The translations under genes and the position numbers were made by a program. A stretch of 64,000 bases of DNA from Planococcus citri (taxonomy: Eukaryota > Arthropoda > Insecta > Hemiptera > Pseudococcidae): assembly GCF_950023065.1 (NCBI RefSeq), contig NC_088677.1, positions 57,499,469-57,563,468 of the forward strand, in the 5' to 3' direction. Positions 1 through 10,779 of the stretch are shown here, one piece after another. Each line of letters opens with the position of its first letter. Position 1 is the stretch's first letter. The notes beneath the pieces were generated by a model. The model saw nothing but the letters and a program-made list of their open reading frames with translations. It searched no databases and was not told where the DNA came from.

Positions 1-38
1 TGAGTATTATGTATGTACCATACGCGGATTTTTCACAG

Positions 39-121
39 AAGTGCGAGAAAATATATTGAAGCACTGTTTGGTGTCAATGGGTCAACTTCCGGTAATGGGA
101 AAAGAAAAGATCATAATCGTG
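39..121 (+). CDS. internal exon of unidentified host gene (exon a)
   Basis: Exon of 83 nt between a pyrimidine-rich acceptor (TTTTTCACAG at 29-38) and a GTAAAA donor at 122. The open frame enters in phase 2 and leaves one G of a split codon. It encodes a basic, Gly/Ser/Asn-rich peptide with the motif ARKYIEALFG followed by GKRKDH. The leftover G joins the first two bases of the exon at 385 to make a Gly codon, so the two exons fit together exactly. I do not recognise the protein. The other two frames are weaker: one hits a stop, the other stays open but does not phase with the next exon. The upstream part of the gene lies outside the window. Confidence 0.55.
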
Positions 122-384
122 GTAAAAAATTTTGAAAATATGTTTGTAGATCTTTTCAATTGAGATGTGAGTAGTTCTCTCTGTGAGGAGTTAGAAAGAC
201 AAAACCTCGTTGACGGAATGAGAAACTATGAAAACGTGATACTACAGATGTGAACATTTGGCAATATAATATGTACATAAATATAAAGCTGTGCAAGTGT
301 ACATGTACTAAAATAATATACATAATATTGACTTTAAATACTCAATACCAACTTATCCACAACATTATTTTTGCATTGTTTCAG

Positions 385-440
385 GTGAGCGTGAATTTTC
401 TCTACTATTTGAACAACGGCTTTTGAGCCCAGAACAGCAG
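385..440 (+). CDS. internal exon of unidentified host gene (exon b)
   Basis: Exon of 56 nt after acceptor TTGCATTGTTTCAG and before donor CAG|GTAAAAAT. With the Gly codon shared with the exon ending at 121 it reads G-EREFSLLFEQRLLSPEQQ, charged and probably helical, and exits in phase 0. The intron between the two exons is only 263 bp (122-384). The next exon I can match in phase is at 59627. Function unknown; the phase agreement at both ends, not the codon content, is the main support. Confidence 0.6.
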
Positions 441-1466
441 GTAAAAATATTTAATCAACAAAATTATCAACATATTTTTTTGGGTGACTTTCTTCACGTC
501 GTAACTTGGTTCAATTTCTTCAAGTTTCATACTGCTGAAAGTTGCAGAATCATTGTTGTACAATTTGTACATATAAGGGTTCATCCTTCACTTCCACCAT
601 GCTGGGTTTTGAAGTCGAACTAGTCAAACTCTCTAAATTTTTGATGTTTACTTCATTAATTTAAAAAAAAATTCCTTACTGCTCAATTTTCGTTGAATGC
701 TTGTATTTTTGCGATGCTTCTAAGGATGCGTATGCACGCAGCGCATATTTATGCTTTGTTGATAATTTAGGAAATTTTGGATTGTCTTTGTGCCTTTTGA
801 AAATGCGCGTTTTCATCTGAGGACGATGATTTTAATGAGAAACATCGATTGTTTTGAGTTAGTTAATGCCATTGCAACACTACAACAAACGAATTAAAAT
901 ACTTTATTAATACCTACGTATAAAACGCCATGAGAGAATTATAAAAATCTTGAATCTAGTGTAACGAGAGTAGAATAACAAGCTAAAAGCTCATTTATGA
1001 ACTCATTAGTTATTATCATTCTAAGATTTTGGATAAATATGAATATCACTTTGAAAAGGTAGAACTCACTGGTAGTGTTTAAATTTAACAGCTATGTACT
1101 TCTTTATAATTAGGTAAATTATTGCATCTACAATCAACAGTTCTATTTTGATGTATTATCATGGAAACATTGTTTTCTGCTACTACTGTTGACTAATTTT
1201 GCATTTGCCTACTTTGTTGATTAGAAGAGATCATCAATCCTCGAATAGCGAATTTCAATTTGAAAAAAAAAACTCGAAAACCTATGCATTTTTTCAACTC
1301 TTTAATTTTAGAAAAAAACACATTTGTGTATTTATAAATGCTATATTGTTTGTAGTACAGAATGAATACCAATAAATCTAACGGGTTATTTTTTAAAGGG
1401 CGAAACATGGTTGTGAACTAGTTTGGATCCGCAGCGCTAGGCTGAGTGACAAACAACTGGTTCGCC
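441..1466. other. non-coding, nothing recognised
   Basis: AT-rich sequence with stops in all frames. Short open frames here have no family resemblance and begin inside the intron or at non-ATG codons. No repeats or termini seen. Confidence 0.5.
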
Positions 1467-1634
1467 TCATATTCCTTCATTTTCTAAGGTTTTCAACATT
1501 CTATAGCCTTTTGCATATGGATTAACTGATCTGATAGCCAAATCCAAATCTTTCAATGATTCCCTGTTACATTCTTTATTAGCATTCATTTTCAAATGTT
1601 CATTCATTACTTCTTCACTATGTAGAAAATACAG
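1467..1634 (-). pseudogene. Helitron transposase relic, N-terminal Helitron-like domain
   Basis: Read on the minus strand this 168-bp frame starts LYFLHSEEVMNEHL and continues to a segment containing RSVNPYAKGYRML, ending at a stop. Helitron Rep/helicase proteins carry this order: an F-D/H-x-E-E block, then an N-P-Y-A-x-x-Y-R-M-L block in the Helitron_like_N region. Frames on either side are closed, so this is a short decayed fragment without rolling-circle HUH motifs or helicase. Orientation is antisense to the host gene. Assignment rests on motif recognition only. Confidence 0.6.
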
Positions 1635-2201
1635 CAGAGCATATTTTCAAGGGAACATTGATGAAGTTTGGCAGTGTGTAGTTTTATGATGAATTTGTCT
1701 ATGAATTCTATAGCAATAAGGCCCTAGTACCAGAAAGTGTATCAATTTAAGCACTGCGTGATGCAAATGGCAATGCACTGTTATATCTTTTCATATTTTC
1801 CATAAAATTTTTGTGTTTTGGATGAAAAACGTTGGTTCAAATAGGTACATCATTCGACTTTTTCACAATTTTCCAAAATTTTGAACATTTTTTGGGGCAG
1901 TTTGGAGCTTGAGTTCATGTATATTAAAATTAGATATTTTAGATGCTCAATTTTTACTTTACCTTTATGACAACATTGAGTATATTTATCCATCTGAGGG
2001 TGATTTGCCTTTAAAATGTAATGCTAAAACAAAAATTACATTCATATTCAAGGATTCTGCATTATGTGCAGTTTGAGCCACTCTAATACATCAATTAAAT
2101 ATTGGAAGTTCAATCCATCCAATGTGAACGGATGCTCTAAATCAGTTGTGGTGACAAATACCTTTTAACATCGTCTTCATACTATAACTACATTCCACCA
2201 A

Positions 2202-2302
2202 CTAATAATATTGTGCACTGTGCAGGCCTTCCATGTCCAAGTCATTTTCAGCTGCTTCCTCCATCAGTTCATCTACATTAACGATGACTTGAATATTCAG
2301 CG
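2202..2302 (-). CDS. exon-like open frame, acidic C-terminal peptide
   Basis: On the minus strand an acceptor CTTACATTACAG is followed by an open frame of 32-33 codons containing NVDELMEEAAENDLDMEG and ending in TAG. The acidic content and clean splice site suggest a terminal exon of a gene or transposon. Immediately upstream (2325-2470, minus) another open stretch in a different frame contains RCFEAVLLEIRESLFNQF. Together they look like two exons of one unidentified, possibly dead, gene. No family recognised. Confidence 0.3.
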
Positions 2303-2324
2303 CTGTAATGTAAGGCTTTCTAGA

Positions 2325-2470
2325 TCAAACAGGACACATTGAATTAATATAAGGTCATTTAAATTACTGTCCTGCTCATTCTTTGTCTTGAACTGAGTGT
2401 AAAACTGATTGAAAAGTGATTCTCTGATTTCAAGCAGAACAGCTTCAAAACATCTCAATCTTTTGCATCT
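2325..2470 (-). CDS. exon-like open frame, unidentified
   Basis: Minus-strand frame with RCFEAVLLEIRESLFNQF and a following Gln/Lys/Asn-rich part, open for about 48 codons until the region preceding the acceptor at 2303-2304. It lies just upstream of the acidic exon at 2202-2302, but a donor is not obvious, so the pair may be a frameshifted relic. Function unknown. Confidence 0.25.
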
Positions 2471-3330
2471 ATGAGCAATGGGTAATAATAATAATTTAGG
2501 TATTTCAAAATATTAAACCTGAAAGGATGTAGAATTTGTAGACACTTACTTGCAATCTAAAATCAATTTTTTCTGACTATGGCTACTTTCACGACCAACC
2601 CTTCGAATGTATTGCTAAACAAAAAGTACCTGCTCAGACCCACGGGATGCGGTGGCTGACCACACATTCACAGTTTGAATGTTCTGTAGTGTAAAAAGTA
2701 AAAACACAGAAAAACATTAATTGTAGAAGAAAAAATTACATTTGCTATATCAACGATTCAAATTCATTACTGAAATACTAATTAATAAATCACAGTACTA
2801 TAAACGTACATAAATTAATGCACGACCCTATAAGATTTCATGTGTGAAAATACACACGACCTTTTATACAATAAACAATTCAACCTTTATTTACAAACAC
2901 GACCACATTAAATTTTCCATGCAAATAAGTGTAATTTACACCACCTTCTGCTGACAGATAGAAGCAAATCTGAAATCTGAAAATGGAAACTACAAGCTGC
3001 AGCTAAACATGTAGGTACGTACTTTTAACAGAAACATAATTTGTGAGGTCGCAGTGATCAGTATAATTTGAATACCAATTCGGGTAAATGAAAAAAAAAA
3101 AAAAAAAAAATGGAACATACATTCAAGAATCTAAAACATTGTATTTTTAAAAACAACTTACTAAATAATTTTGAATGATGAATAACTATCCCATAACATA
3201 GAAATGTTGTAATTATACCGAACAGGGCTACAAGAAACTAAATTGATATTTTCTTACCCCACAGTACCATACTTGACCAAACCAAATTAGGTCGCTACTG
3301 ATCTCGATTGCGGTTTCAGTACCATTACTT
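2471..3330. other. non-coding, one poly-A tract
   Basis: No supported gene. A run of about 19 A residues lies near 3090-3109. The last bases (3326-3330, TACTT) are the target duplication of the element that begins at 3331. Confidence 0.5.
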
Positions 3331-3706
3331 CAGGGTGTCTACTGGCAAGGAAAACAAGGAAAACAAGGAAATAGCAGGGATTTCACTTGAGGTAGCAAGG
3401 AAGCAGGGAAATAGCAGGGATTTTGACAATTTCTGTGTAATAGCAAGGATTTTTCAAAAAAGTTCCTCTTGAATTTTAAATTTCATATTGCATTTTCCCT
3501 TTTTTTTCTTGTAATTTTCTCATTAAAAATTGTTGATTTCTACTTTTTAAATCATAACTTTTCGAAAGCTTTTGCCCTCGCTTCACTCGGGCTGAATTAA
3601 TTTGTTTTTCCTAAATTATTTTGTTTGACAAATCTTTAATTAAATAAGTCGAAAGTGAAAAGTTAAAATTGAAAAAAAAAACATTCAAATAGAATATAAT
3701 GGTCTT

Positions 3707-4510
3707 CAGAGTGTCTACCGGCAAGAAAATAGCAAGAAAGCAAAAAAAAAGCGAGAAATTGACATGGGAGGCAAGAAAGCAAGAAAATAGTATGGAAATT
3801 CATTCGAAAAGCAAAAAAATTTCCAAAAAATTCACATAAAAAAATCTCTGAAAAATTGAAGTTATCCCACCAAATTTAAAATGTTGAGATCAGAAAAATT
3901 GAATCCTTTCATTAAAATTGATGTTGTCCTACTTTTCAAATTACAAATTTTCGAAAGCATTTTGTTCTGACAATTCAAAAATTAAATTGAGAAATTCCAG
4001 AACTACTCGTAACACCCAAACCATCTGAAAAGTGCGAATTTTTCATTTTTTCTGAACAGAACCACTAACTTTTCAAAATTTTTGATACCATTGTGCTCCG
4101 GTGAAAATGTAAAATAAAACATACCTACAAAATGGTTGTTTTTTTATGTTTTTTTTGACCAATTTTTTCGAAAAATTTTTGCTCTCGCTTCGCTCGAGCA
4201 GTAATTTTGCTTTCATTTCAATGAAATAATCATTCGTCATTATGAAGGATTTTCAAAAATTAATACCTAAAATGTCGATTTTTTATTTCTAAAAATCTGG
4301 TTTGGTTTCTCCTTTTCCCAAATAACATGGCTTCGATCCATAAACTTTTGAGAAACAATTTTTTGGGCGGGGGTAGCGAAGATCATTTATGCATATTCGT
4401 AAATATGAGGGGGGGGGGTACGAAATTTCATACTTGAAAGCAAGAAAACAGTACAAAGAAGGCAAGAAAAAAGCGAGAAATTTGCTTTTTTGGTTTCAGT
4501 AGACACTCTG
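3707..4510. mobile_element. nested related element with CAGAGTGTCTAC termini
   Basis: The 804-bp insert starts CAGAGTGTCTACCGG and ends CAGTAGACACTCTG, with 5-bp direct repeats GTCTT at 3702-3706 and 4511-4515. Subterminal motifs are GCAAGAAA/GCGAGAAA, again same-strand at both ends, mirroring the GCAAGGA motifs of the host element. It has no transposase frame. The interior has a GCTCTCGCTTCGCTCGAGC-like stretch similar to one in the outer element (near 3575), consistent with shared ancestry. Confidence 0.8.
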
Positions 4511-4590
4511 GTCTTATACTTCTTGAATTATTATCAATTTTCAAAAGCTTTTGCCCTCACTTCGCTTTGAAATTGGGAGTTATAAAATTT

Positions 4591-4860
4591 CAGGGTTGTT
4601 ACTACCTCAAAATCAAAAAACGCAAAATTGTAGTATGCTGCACAAAATAGCAAAGAGAAGTGAGAAACTTCTTTCAAAAATATCAAAAAGCACGAAATTT
4701 TAGCGTTGAAACTTCTTCTTAAGTATAATGATTTTACTGCTCTAAATTGTTAAAATCTTCACCCTTCTCTTCTCGTCTTAGATTCAATTTTAAAAGTTTA
4801 AAAGCTGAATAAATCACAAAAACGACGAAAAATAGTACGAATTTTTGATTTCAGTGTACC
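4591..4860. repeat. possible third, degenerate copy of the same family
   Basis: Inside the outer element a segment opens CAGGGTTGTTACTACC, carries AAAATAGCAAAGAGAAGTGAG repeats resembling the GCAAGAAA/GCGAGAAA motifs, and closes near GATTTCAGTGTACC, like a decayed right end. No target duplication can be recognised. Low certainty. Confidence 0.3.
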
Positions 4861-5147
4861 AAGAAGAAGTTTTTCAAGTCGAATTGTTGTGAAGCTAATC
4901 TTTAGTTGTCTTCGTGTTATTATACTCGTACATTTTTTTCTTAATCATGCCAAATTTTTTCTCTGTAATGTTCCATCAGCATGAAACTGATTGAAAAAAA
5001 CGTCAAGAAATTTCCTACAAAACGAGTACCTACACACAAGGGGGGGGGGGGTTGTCTTTTTAAACTCAAATTTGAAGCAAGGAAAATGGCAAGGAAAAAC
5101 AAGGAAATAGCAAGGAATTTGATTTTTCAAATCCAGTAGACACCCTG

Positions 5148-7475
5148 TACTTACGCCAATCTGAAATGTATACTAAAAAAATTGATACATATTAAGCCAT
5201 GTCACTAATTAAAACTGTGTATACCTGAAATATAGCCTCAGATGGATAGCGAGTTTCAATTCCTGCTCACCTGAAAAGATGGAAATTTTTTTCAAAAATT
5301 GTTTTTAAATGTTTATATGTTAAATAGGTAGTTTGAAAGTTAGCGTTGCTAGTGAAAATTTTTTCATGAAGGCACGCTTGTTACAAACCAAATTTTGGGA
5401 ATCTGGAAGATTTCCTTTATTCCTAAAAAAAATTATTGAATAAACACAGTCTATAATTCTAACTCTCCTGCAACAGTTGATTTCTCTCCGGAAAATTTAA
5501 ATTCTCTAGGAGGTAGTGTGATCAATGATCATTGATTATTTTTTCATTAATCATTTTCGGCATACAAAATCCACTTTTGGTTATTTATGCACTGCAACGT
5601 GTCGTCTCCCCACTTTTGTAATCTTCAAATTTATGTTTAAAATGATTACTATGTCGATTTCTAATAATTTTTTTTTCGCTTTAGCGTATTTGAAATGGTA
5701 CGAGTAAATTCCGCCAATGAATTCTGCTTATGTATGATAGAAGAACGTGGCGATCATCGAAAACAGGACGACATAGATGAGGGCTGTACCCTGCACGAAG
5801 ACGCTCGTGCTGCTGTATTTTGGAACTCGGCTTTCTTTAGGACGTGACCAACGTACGTAATATAATACGACAACAACAGTGCGTCTCTTTCATAGTCTTC
5901 GCAAGTCGTCGTCGTCGGTGTTTTATGTGTAGTATATCCTCGAAATACGCCACCAGTTCTTCACCCTGTCGTCTCCATTGACTTGGACCACGTGTCCCGT
6001 ATTGGCGGTGCGGATACGGGACCCTTCGCGTACTAAATTCGGACAATTCGTACAGATATTTTCTCGGTTGCCTTTTTGGTATTCATAGCCTAATACGCGA
6101 GAGATATTTACGTAAGTTGACACGCTGAAACTGTATACGGGCGCTAAACAAAGTCTCCTTTACATATTTGATATTACTTGTGTTCGATTTTCCTGCAAAT
6201 ATACTCTATAATGAACCTTACGGTTCGTCTTATCCTGCTCCATTCACCTTATTCGACGTATTAAAGTGGAGCTACCTCAACTTGGATGACGAAGGGAAGA
6301 GGCTATATGCATAAGACATTGTATTCGGGCAATTTTCGTGCATACCACTTACCTACGTGTAGCGAACTGAACGTAGACGTACCCTGTTTAAGTCTTTCTC
6401 ATTCTCTGAGGCGAATTTTGCCACAGTGTATGTGCAGATTATGCAAATTCGTCTCCGATGTTTGGATATTTACAGTACCCCTTGGTTTTTTTTTCTAAGG
6501 TCGAATTTTTTTCTCGTTGTGGAAATAAACTGGTACCTGATCCACGTGTTGTGTTATGTCGCGCCTGCATACACACGCGTGAAGAAATAACCATGACGAG
6601 GAGTCACTCTGATGGAACGTAAACACCTTCGAGTACCTTTTTTTTTTTTTTAGATATTTTTCCATTTTGTCAATATCGAAGATACTAAGTTTTACGCTGT
6701 GTGGGCATGTCATATTCGCATCTTGACCATTATAATAACGTGGAACAAGTCATCGAATTCGATATAGATTAATTGTAGGTATATTCGATGTCTCGTTTGT
6801 ATGTAAATTACAGCAATATACTCCACACCAATTTTTAGTAGATAGGCGAATGCAAAAAAAAAAAAAAAGTAGAGTGTCAAAAGTAAATTTGGGTAGTTTG
6901 ATCGAAATGATTGTAAAAAGCGTAATAATTGGGGTATTTTGACCCGCTGAACATGAATCCAGCATTATTTCTTTGTAAAAAAATAATTTAATGGCGGAAA
7001 AGTACTGTGAAAAATTTTAAAGCCAAAACTGGCAAAAACGACGATGCAATAAGGGAGAATCCGTCATATTGTCGTGATTCTCAGTGCTGTAAGACAACAG
7101 AAGCAGCAGCATCTGCGATGTTAGTAGAAGCTTGCGCGACGTTATGTAATCGAACCTTTTTTGAGGGAAAGAAATAAATGACTGTAATTAAAGTATAAAA
7201 ATTTTGTTCAATTAGTCTCATTAATGATAACGCTGTCTGTGTATGAGTCGCATCGTTTCGAAAGGCGAGTCGAAATTTGACTCCTCGTTCGAACCTTTTT
7301 TTATGTCATAATTTTAAGCTCACGATTTTTCTTTTCCGGGGACTAGAGCTTTCACTTTTTGCTAGCAATGAAATTAGGTACTCATTTTGATAAGTAGATG
7401 CCTAATTAATGAACAAACAAGCCATATACAGGGATGGAAATTTCTGCCACACCCGTCAATTATCAATTTTAGTAG
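5148..7475. other. non-coding, nothing recognised
   Basis: Contains CG-bearing stretches (about 5750-6100 and 7030-7290) that may be regulatory. Overlapping short frames on both strands near 5837-6123 have no family signature and no splice context. Confidence 0.45.
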
Positions 7476-9014
7476 AAGAGCTATACCCACTGCGATTGCC
7501 CTGAAATAACTGAAAGCTGGGACCGGTCTCAAAAGTTAGTATATATACCCCTATTTTAAAAGCACTTGGTCTGCCAATCCGCAGCTGCTGCTTTAAAGCT
7601 CAGCGAAAGCTCAAAAGTTCACAATTTTTCTGAACTTTTGCCCGAGAAAACTGATGGCTCAAATTGGTGCCAAATTATAGCATTTTTCGCGCTGAATCCG
7701 AATATGTAGGTCTGCCGGCCCTAAAGTGCTGCCAAAGCCCCGCCAGACTGGTTCAAAGGGGGGTCAAATTTCGAAAATTTCATCTTTTTGGGCTAAATTC
7801 GCATAAAAAGCTATAAAATCGTTTTAAAAATGATTTTCAAGCAGTATAACTAAATGCTCTGAGGGTAAGATGATTTTTAGGTGCCAAAATTTTTCAAAAT
7901 TTTCATTTTTTGGGGGGTGGGGCATAAGGGGGGTATCGAAAAATTCTTCAAATATGGCCTTGTGATACATCAAAATGTATGTTTTTTGTGCCGTAGAATT
8001 CGATTATGGAAATATTTTTCACATCACTCGGTCCCCCGACCCGCAGCTGCTGCTTTAAAGCTCAGCGAAAGCTCAAAAGTTCACAATTTTTCTGAACTTT
8101 TGCCCGAGAAAACTGATGGCTCAAATTGGTGCCAAATTATAGCATTTTTCGCGCTGAATACGAATATATAGGTCTGCCGACCCCAAAGTGCTGCCAAAGC
8201 CCCGCCAGACTGGTTTAAAGGGGGGTCAAATTCAGCTTCATCTTTTTGGGCTAAATTCGCATAAAAAGCCATGAAATCGGTTTAAAAATGATTTTCAATC
8301 AGTTTAACTAAATGCTTTAAGGGTAAGATGATTTTTAGGCGCCGTAATTTTTCAAAATTTTCATTTTGGGGGGTGGAGCATACGAGGGGTGTCGAAAAAT
8401 TCACCAAATATGGCCTTGTGATACATCAAAATGTATGTTTTTTGTGCCGTAGAATTCGATTATGGAAATATTTTTCACATCACTCGGTCCCCCGACCCGC
8501 AGCTGCTGCTTTAAAGCTCAGCGAAAGCTCAAAAGTTCACAATTTTTCTGAACTTTTGCCCGAGAAAACTGATGGCTCAAATTGGTGCCAAATTATAGCA
8601 TTTTTCGCGCCGAATACGAATATATAGGTCTGCCGACCCCAAAGTGCTGCCAAAGCCCCGCCAGACTGGTTTAAAGGGGGGTCAAATTCAGCTTCATCTT
8701 TTTGGGCTAAATTCGCATAAAAAGCCATGAAATCGGTTTAAAAATGATTTTCAATCAGTTTAACTAAATGCTTTAAGGGTAAGATTACCTTTTATCGTAC
8801 TAAAAAGTGGTAGAAATATAACAAGAGTTCTATTTTGTAAAATTGCTTGTATTTGCAGGAAATGTTGTGATAAAAACACAAGATACCGATGTATTAGTTA
8901 TTGTTCTCGGAAATATGTCTAAAATCACAAATTCGATATGGCTGGAAGTGGGAAAGTATTCCAACAACACGCATCGATTCGTGCATTGTAATGAAATAGC
9001 TGAAAAACTTGGAG
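7476..9014 (+). repeat. left arm (1,539 bp) of a near-perfect palindrome
   Basis: Each base at position p pairs with the complement at 18255-p, from 7476/10779 to 9014/9241, with no length change anywhere. The only difference I found by eye is at 7493 versus 10762. The arm holds, from outside in, three ~456-462 bp tandem units, then a spacer with an intron-like end and the first part of the nuclease-like exon. No target duplication is visible outside the arms. Confidence 0.9.
7579..8770 (+). repeat. three tandem ~456-bp units inside the palindrome arm
   Basis: The landmark CCGCAGCTGCTGCTTTAAAG occurs at 7579, 8041 and 8497, giving periods of 462 and 456 bp; the mirror copies are in the right arm, so there are six units in all. 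Units two and three are nearly identical; the first differs at several sites (for example GAATCCG against GAATACG). This divergence is preserved in both arms, so tandem amplification came before the inversion. Open frames of 96-99 and 63 codons in each unit are by-products of the repeat. Confidence 0.85.
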
Positions 9015-9240
9015 AAAATTTATGTAAATCGTTGCCTGGATTTCACGCGTTTACTGGCTGTGACTACACTCCTACATTTCATCGAAAAGCGAAGACGGCT
9101 CCATTTAAAATCCTAGAAAAAAATGCCAAATTTCAATCTGTTTTTGGAGAACTTGGGGCCACTCCAAATCTCGACCAAATTATATCCGTTTTCGAAGAAT
9201 TCGTGTGTCTAATGTATAACGTAAAAAACTGTACCAGCGT
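8859..9240 (+). pseudogene. PIN/FEN1-like nuclease-type protein fragment, truncated by the inversion
   Basis: After acceptor TTGTATTTGCAG the frame reads NVVIKTQDTDVLVIVLGNM and later HAFTGCDYTPTF, spanning the rest of the left arm and the whole loop. D-T-D-V-L followed by G-C-D-Y about 75 residues on resembles the XPG-I/FEN1-type PIN fold, where Asp residues in the two blocks bind metal. Similar uncharacterised proteins with HAFTGCD are, from memory, scattered through invertebrate genomes and look transposon-linked. The true sequence stops at the arm junction (9240/9241), so the C-terminal part is missing. Nuclease activity is inference; the upstream exons are not found. Confidence 0.6.
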
Positions 9241-10779
9241 CTCCAAGTTTTTCAGCTATTTCATTACAATGCACGAATCGATGCGTGTTGTTGGAATACT
9301 TTCCCACTTCCAGCCATATCGAATTTGTGATTTTAGACATATTTCCGAGAACAATAACTAATACATCGGTATCTTGTGTTTTTATCACAACATTTCCTGC
9401 AAATACAAGCAATTTTACAAAATAGAACTCTTGTTATATTTCTACCACTTTTTAGTACGATAAAAGGTAATCTTACCCTTAAAGCATTTAGTTAAACTGA
9501 TTGAAAATCATTTTTAAACCGATTTCATGGCTTTTTATGCGAATTTAGCCCAAAAAGATGAAGCTGAATTTGACCCCCCTTTAAACCAGTCTGGCGGGGC
9601 TTTGGCAGCACTTTGGGGTCGGCAGACCTATATATTCGTATTCGGCGCGAAAAATGCTATAATTTGGCACCAATTTGAGCCATCAGTTTTCTCGGGCAAA
9701 AGTTCAGAAAAATTGTGAACTTTTGAGCTTTCGCTGAGCTTTAAAGCAGCAGCTGCGGGTCGGGGGACCGAGTGATGTGAAAAATATTTCCATAATCGAA
9801 TTCTACGGCACAAAAAACATACATTTTGATGTATCACAAGGCCATATTTGGTGAATTTTTCGACACCCCTCGTATGCTCCACCCCCCAAAATGAAAATTT
9901 TGAAAAATTACGGCGCCTAAAAATCATCTTACCCTTAAAGCATTTAGTTAAACTGATTGAAAATCATTTTTAAACCGATTTCATGGCTTTTTATGCGAAT
10001 TTAGCCCAAAAAGATGAAGCTGAATTTGACCCCCCTTTAAACCAGTCTGGCGGGGCTTTGGCAGCACTTTGGGGTCGGCAGACCTATATATTCGTATTCA
10101 GCGCGAAAAATGCTATAATTTGGCACCAATTTGAGCCATCAGTTTTCTCGGGCAAAAGTTCAGAAAAATTGTGAACTTTTGAGCTTTCGCTGAGCTTTAA
10201 AGCAGCAGCTGCGGGTCGGGGGACCGAGTGATGTGAAAAATATTTCCATAATCGAATTCTACGGCACAAAAAACATACATTTTGATGTATCACAAGGCCA
10301 TATTTGAAGAATTTTTCGATACCCCCCTTATGCCCCACCCCCCAAAAAATGAAAATTTTGAAAAATTTTGGCACCTAAAAATCATCTTACCCTCAGAGCA
10401 TTTAGTTATACTGCTTGAAAATCATTTTTAAAACGATTTTATAGCTTTTTATGCGAATTTAGCCCAAAAAGATGAAATTTTCGAAATTTGACCCCCCTTT
10501 GAACCAGTCTGGCGGGGCTTTGGCAGCACTTTAGGGCCGGCAGACCTACATATTCGGATTCAGCGCGAAAAATGCTATAATTTGGCACCAATTTGAGCCA
10601 TCAGTTTTCTCGGGCAAAAGTTCAGAAAAATTGTGAACTTTTGAGCTTTCGCTGAGCTTTAAAGCAGCAGCTGCGGATTGGCAGACCAAGTGCTTTTAAA
10701 ATAGGGGTATATATACTAACTTTTGAGACCGGTCCCAGCTTTCAGTTATTTCAGGGCAATCACAGTGGGTATAGCTCTT
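9241..10779 (-). repeat. right arm (1,539 bp) of the palindrome
   Basis: Reverse complement of 7476-9014. The loop between arms is 226 bp (9015-9240). Open frames in this arm duplicate those of the left arm. The reading frame that crosses from the loop into this arm after residue Val at about 9240 is antisense translation of the inverted copy, not real protein. Confidence 0.9.

Larger units (their letters stand above)
3331..5147. mobile_element. DNA transposon/MITE with CAGGGTGTCTACTGG termini (outer element)
   Basis: The left end reads CAGGGTGTCTACTGG and the right end is its exact reverse complement, CCAGTAGACACCCTG. Both are flanked by the 5-bp direct repeat TACTT (3326-3330 and 5148-5152). 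Inside each end are short subterminal repeats of GCAAGGAAA type, in the same orientation at both ends rather than inverted. No transposase frame is visible, so it is non-autonomous. A related element (3707-4510) is inserted within it; without that and its target duplication it is about 1.0 kb. I do not assign a superfamily: a 5-bp duplication with these termini does not match a family I can name with certainty. Confidence 0.8.

Noticed and set aside
7881..8627. Open frames of 96 and 99 codons with near-identical sequence, and mirror copies at 9628-10374
   Set aside because: They are translations of the tandem/palindromic repeat units in both orientations; no splice sites or domain.
9241..9361. 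C-terminal 39 residues of the 172-codon frame starting at 8843
   Set aside because: They come from reading the inverted arm antisense; the real protein sequence ends at the arm junction.
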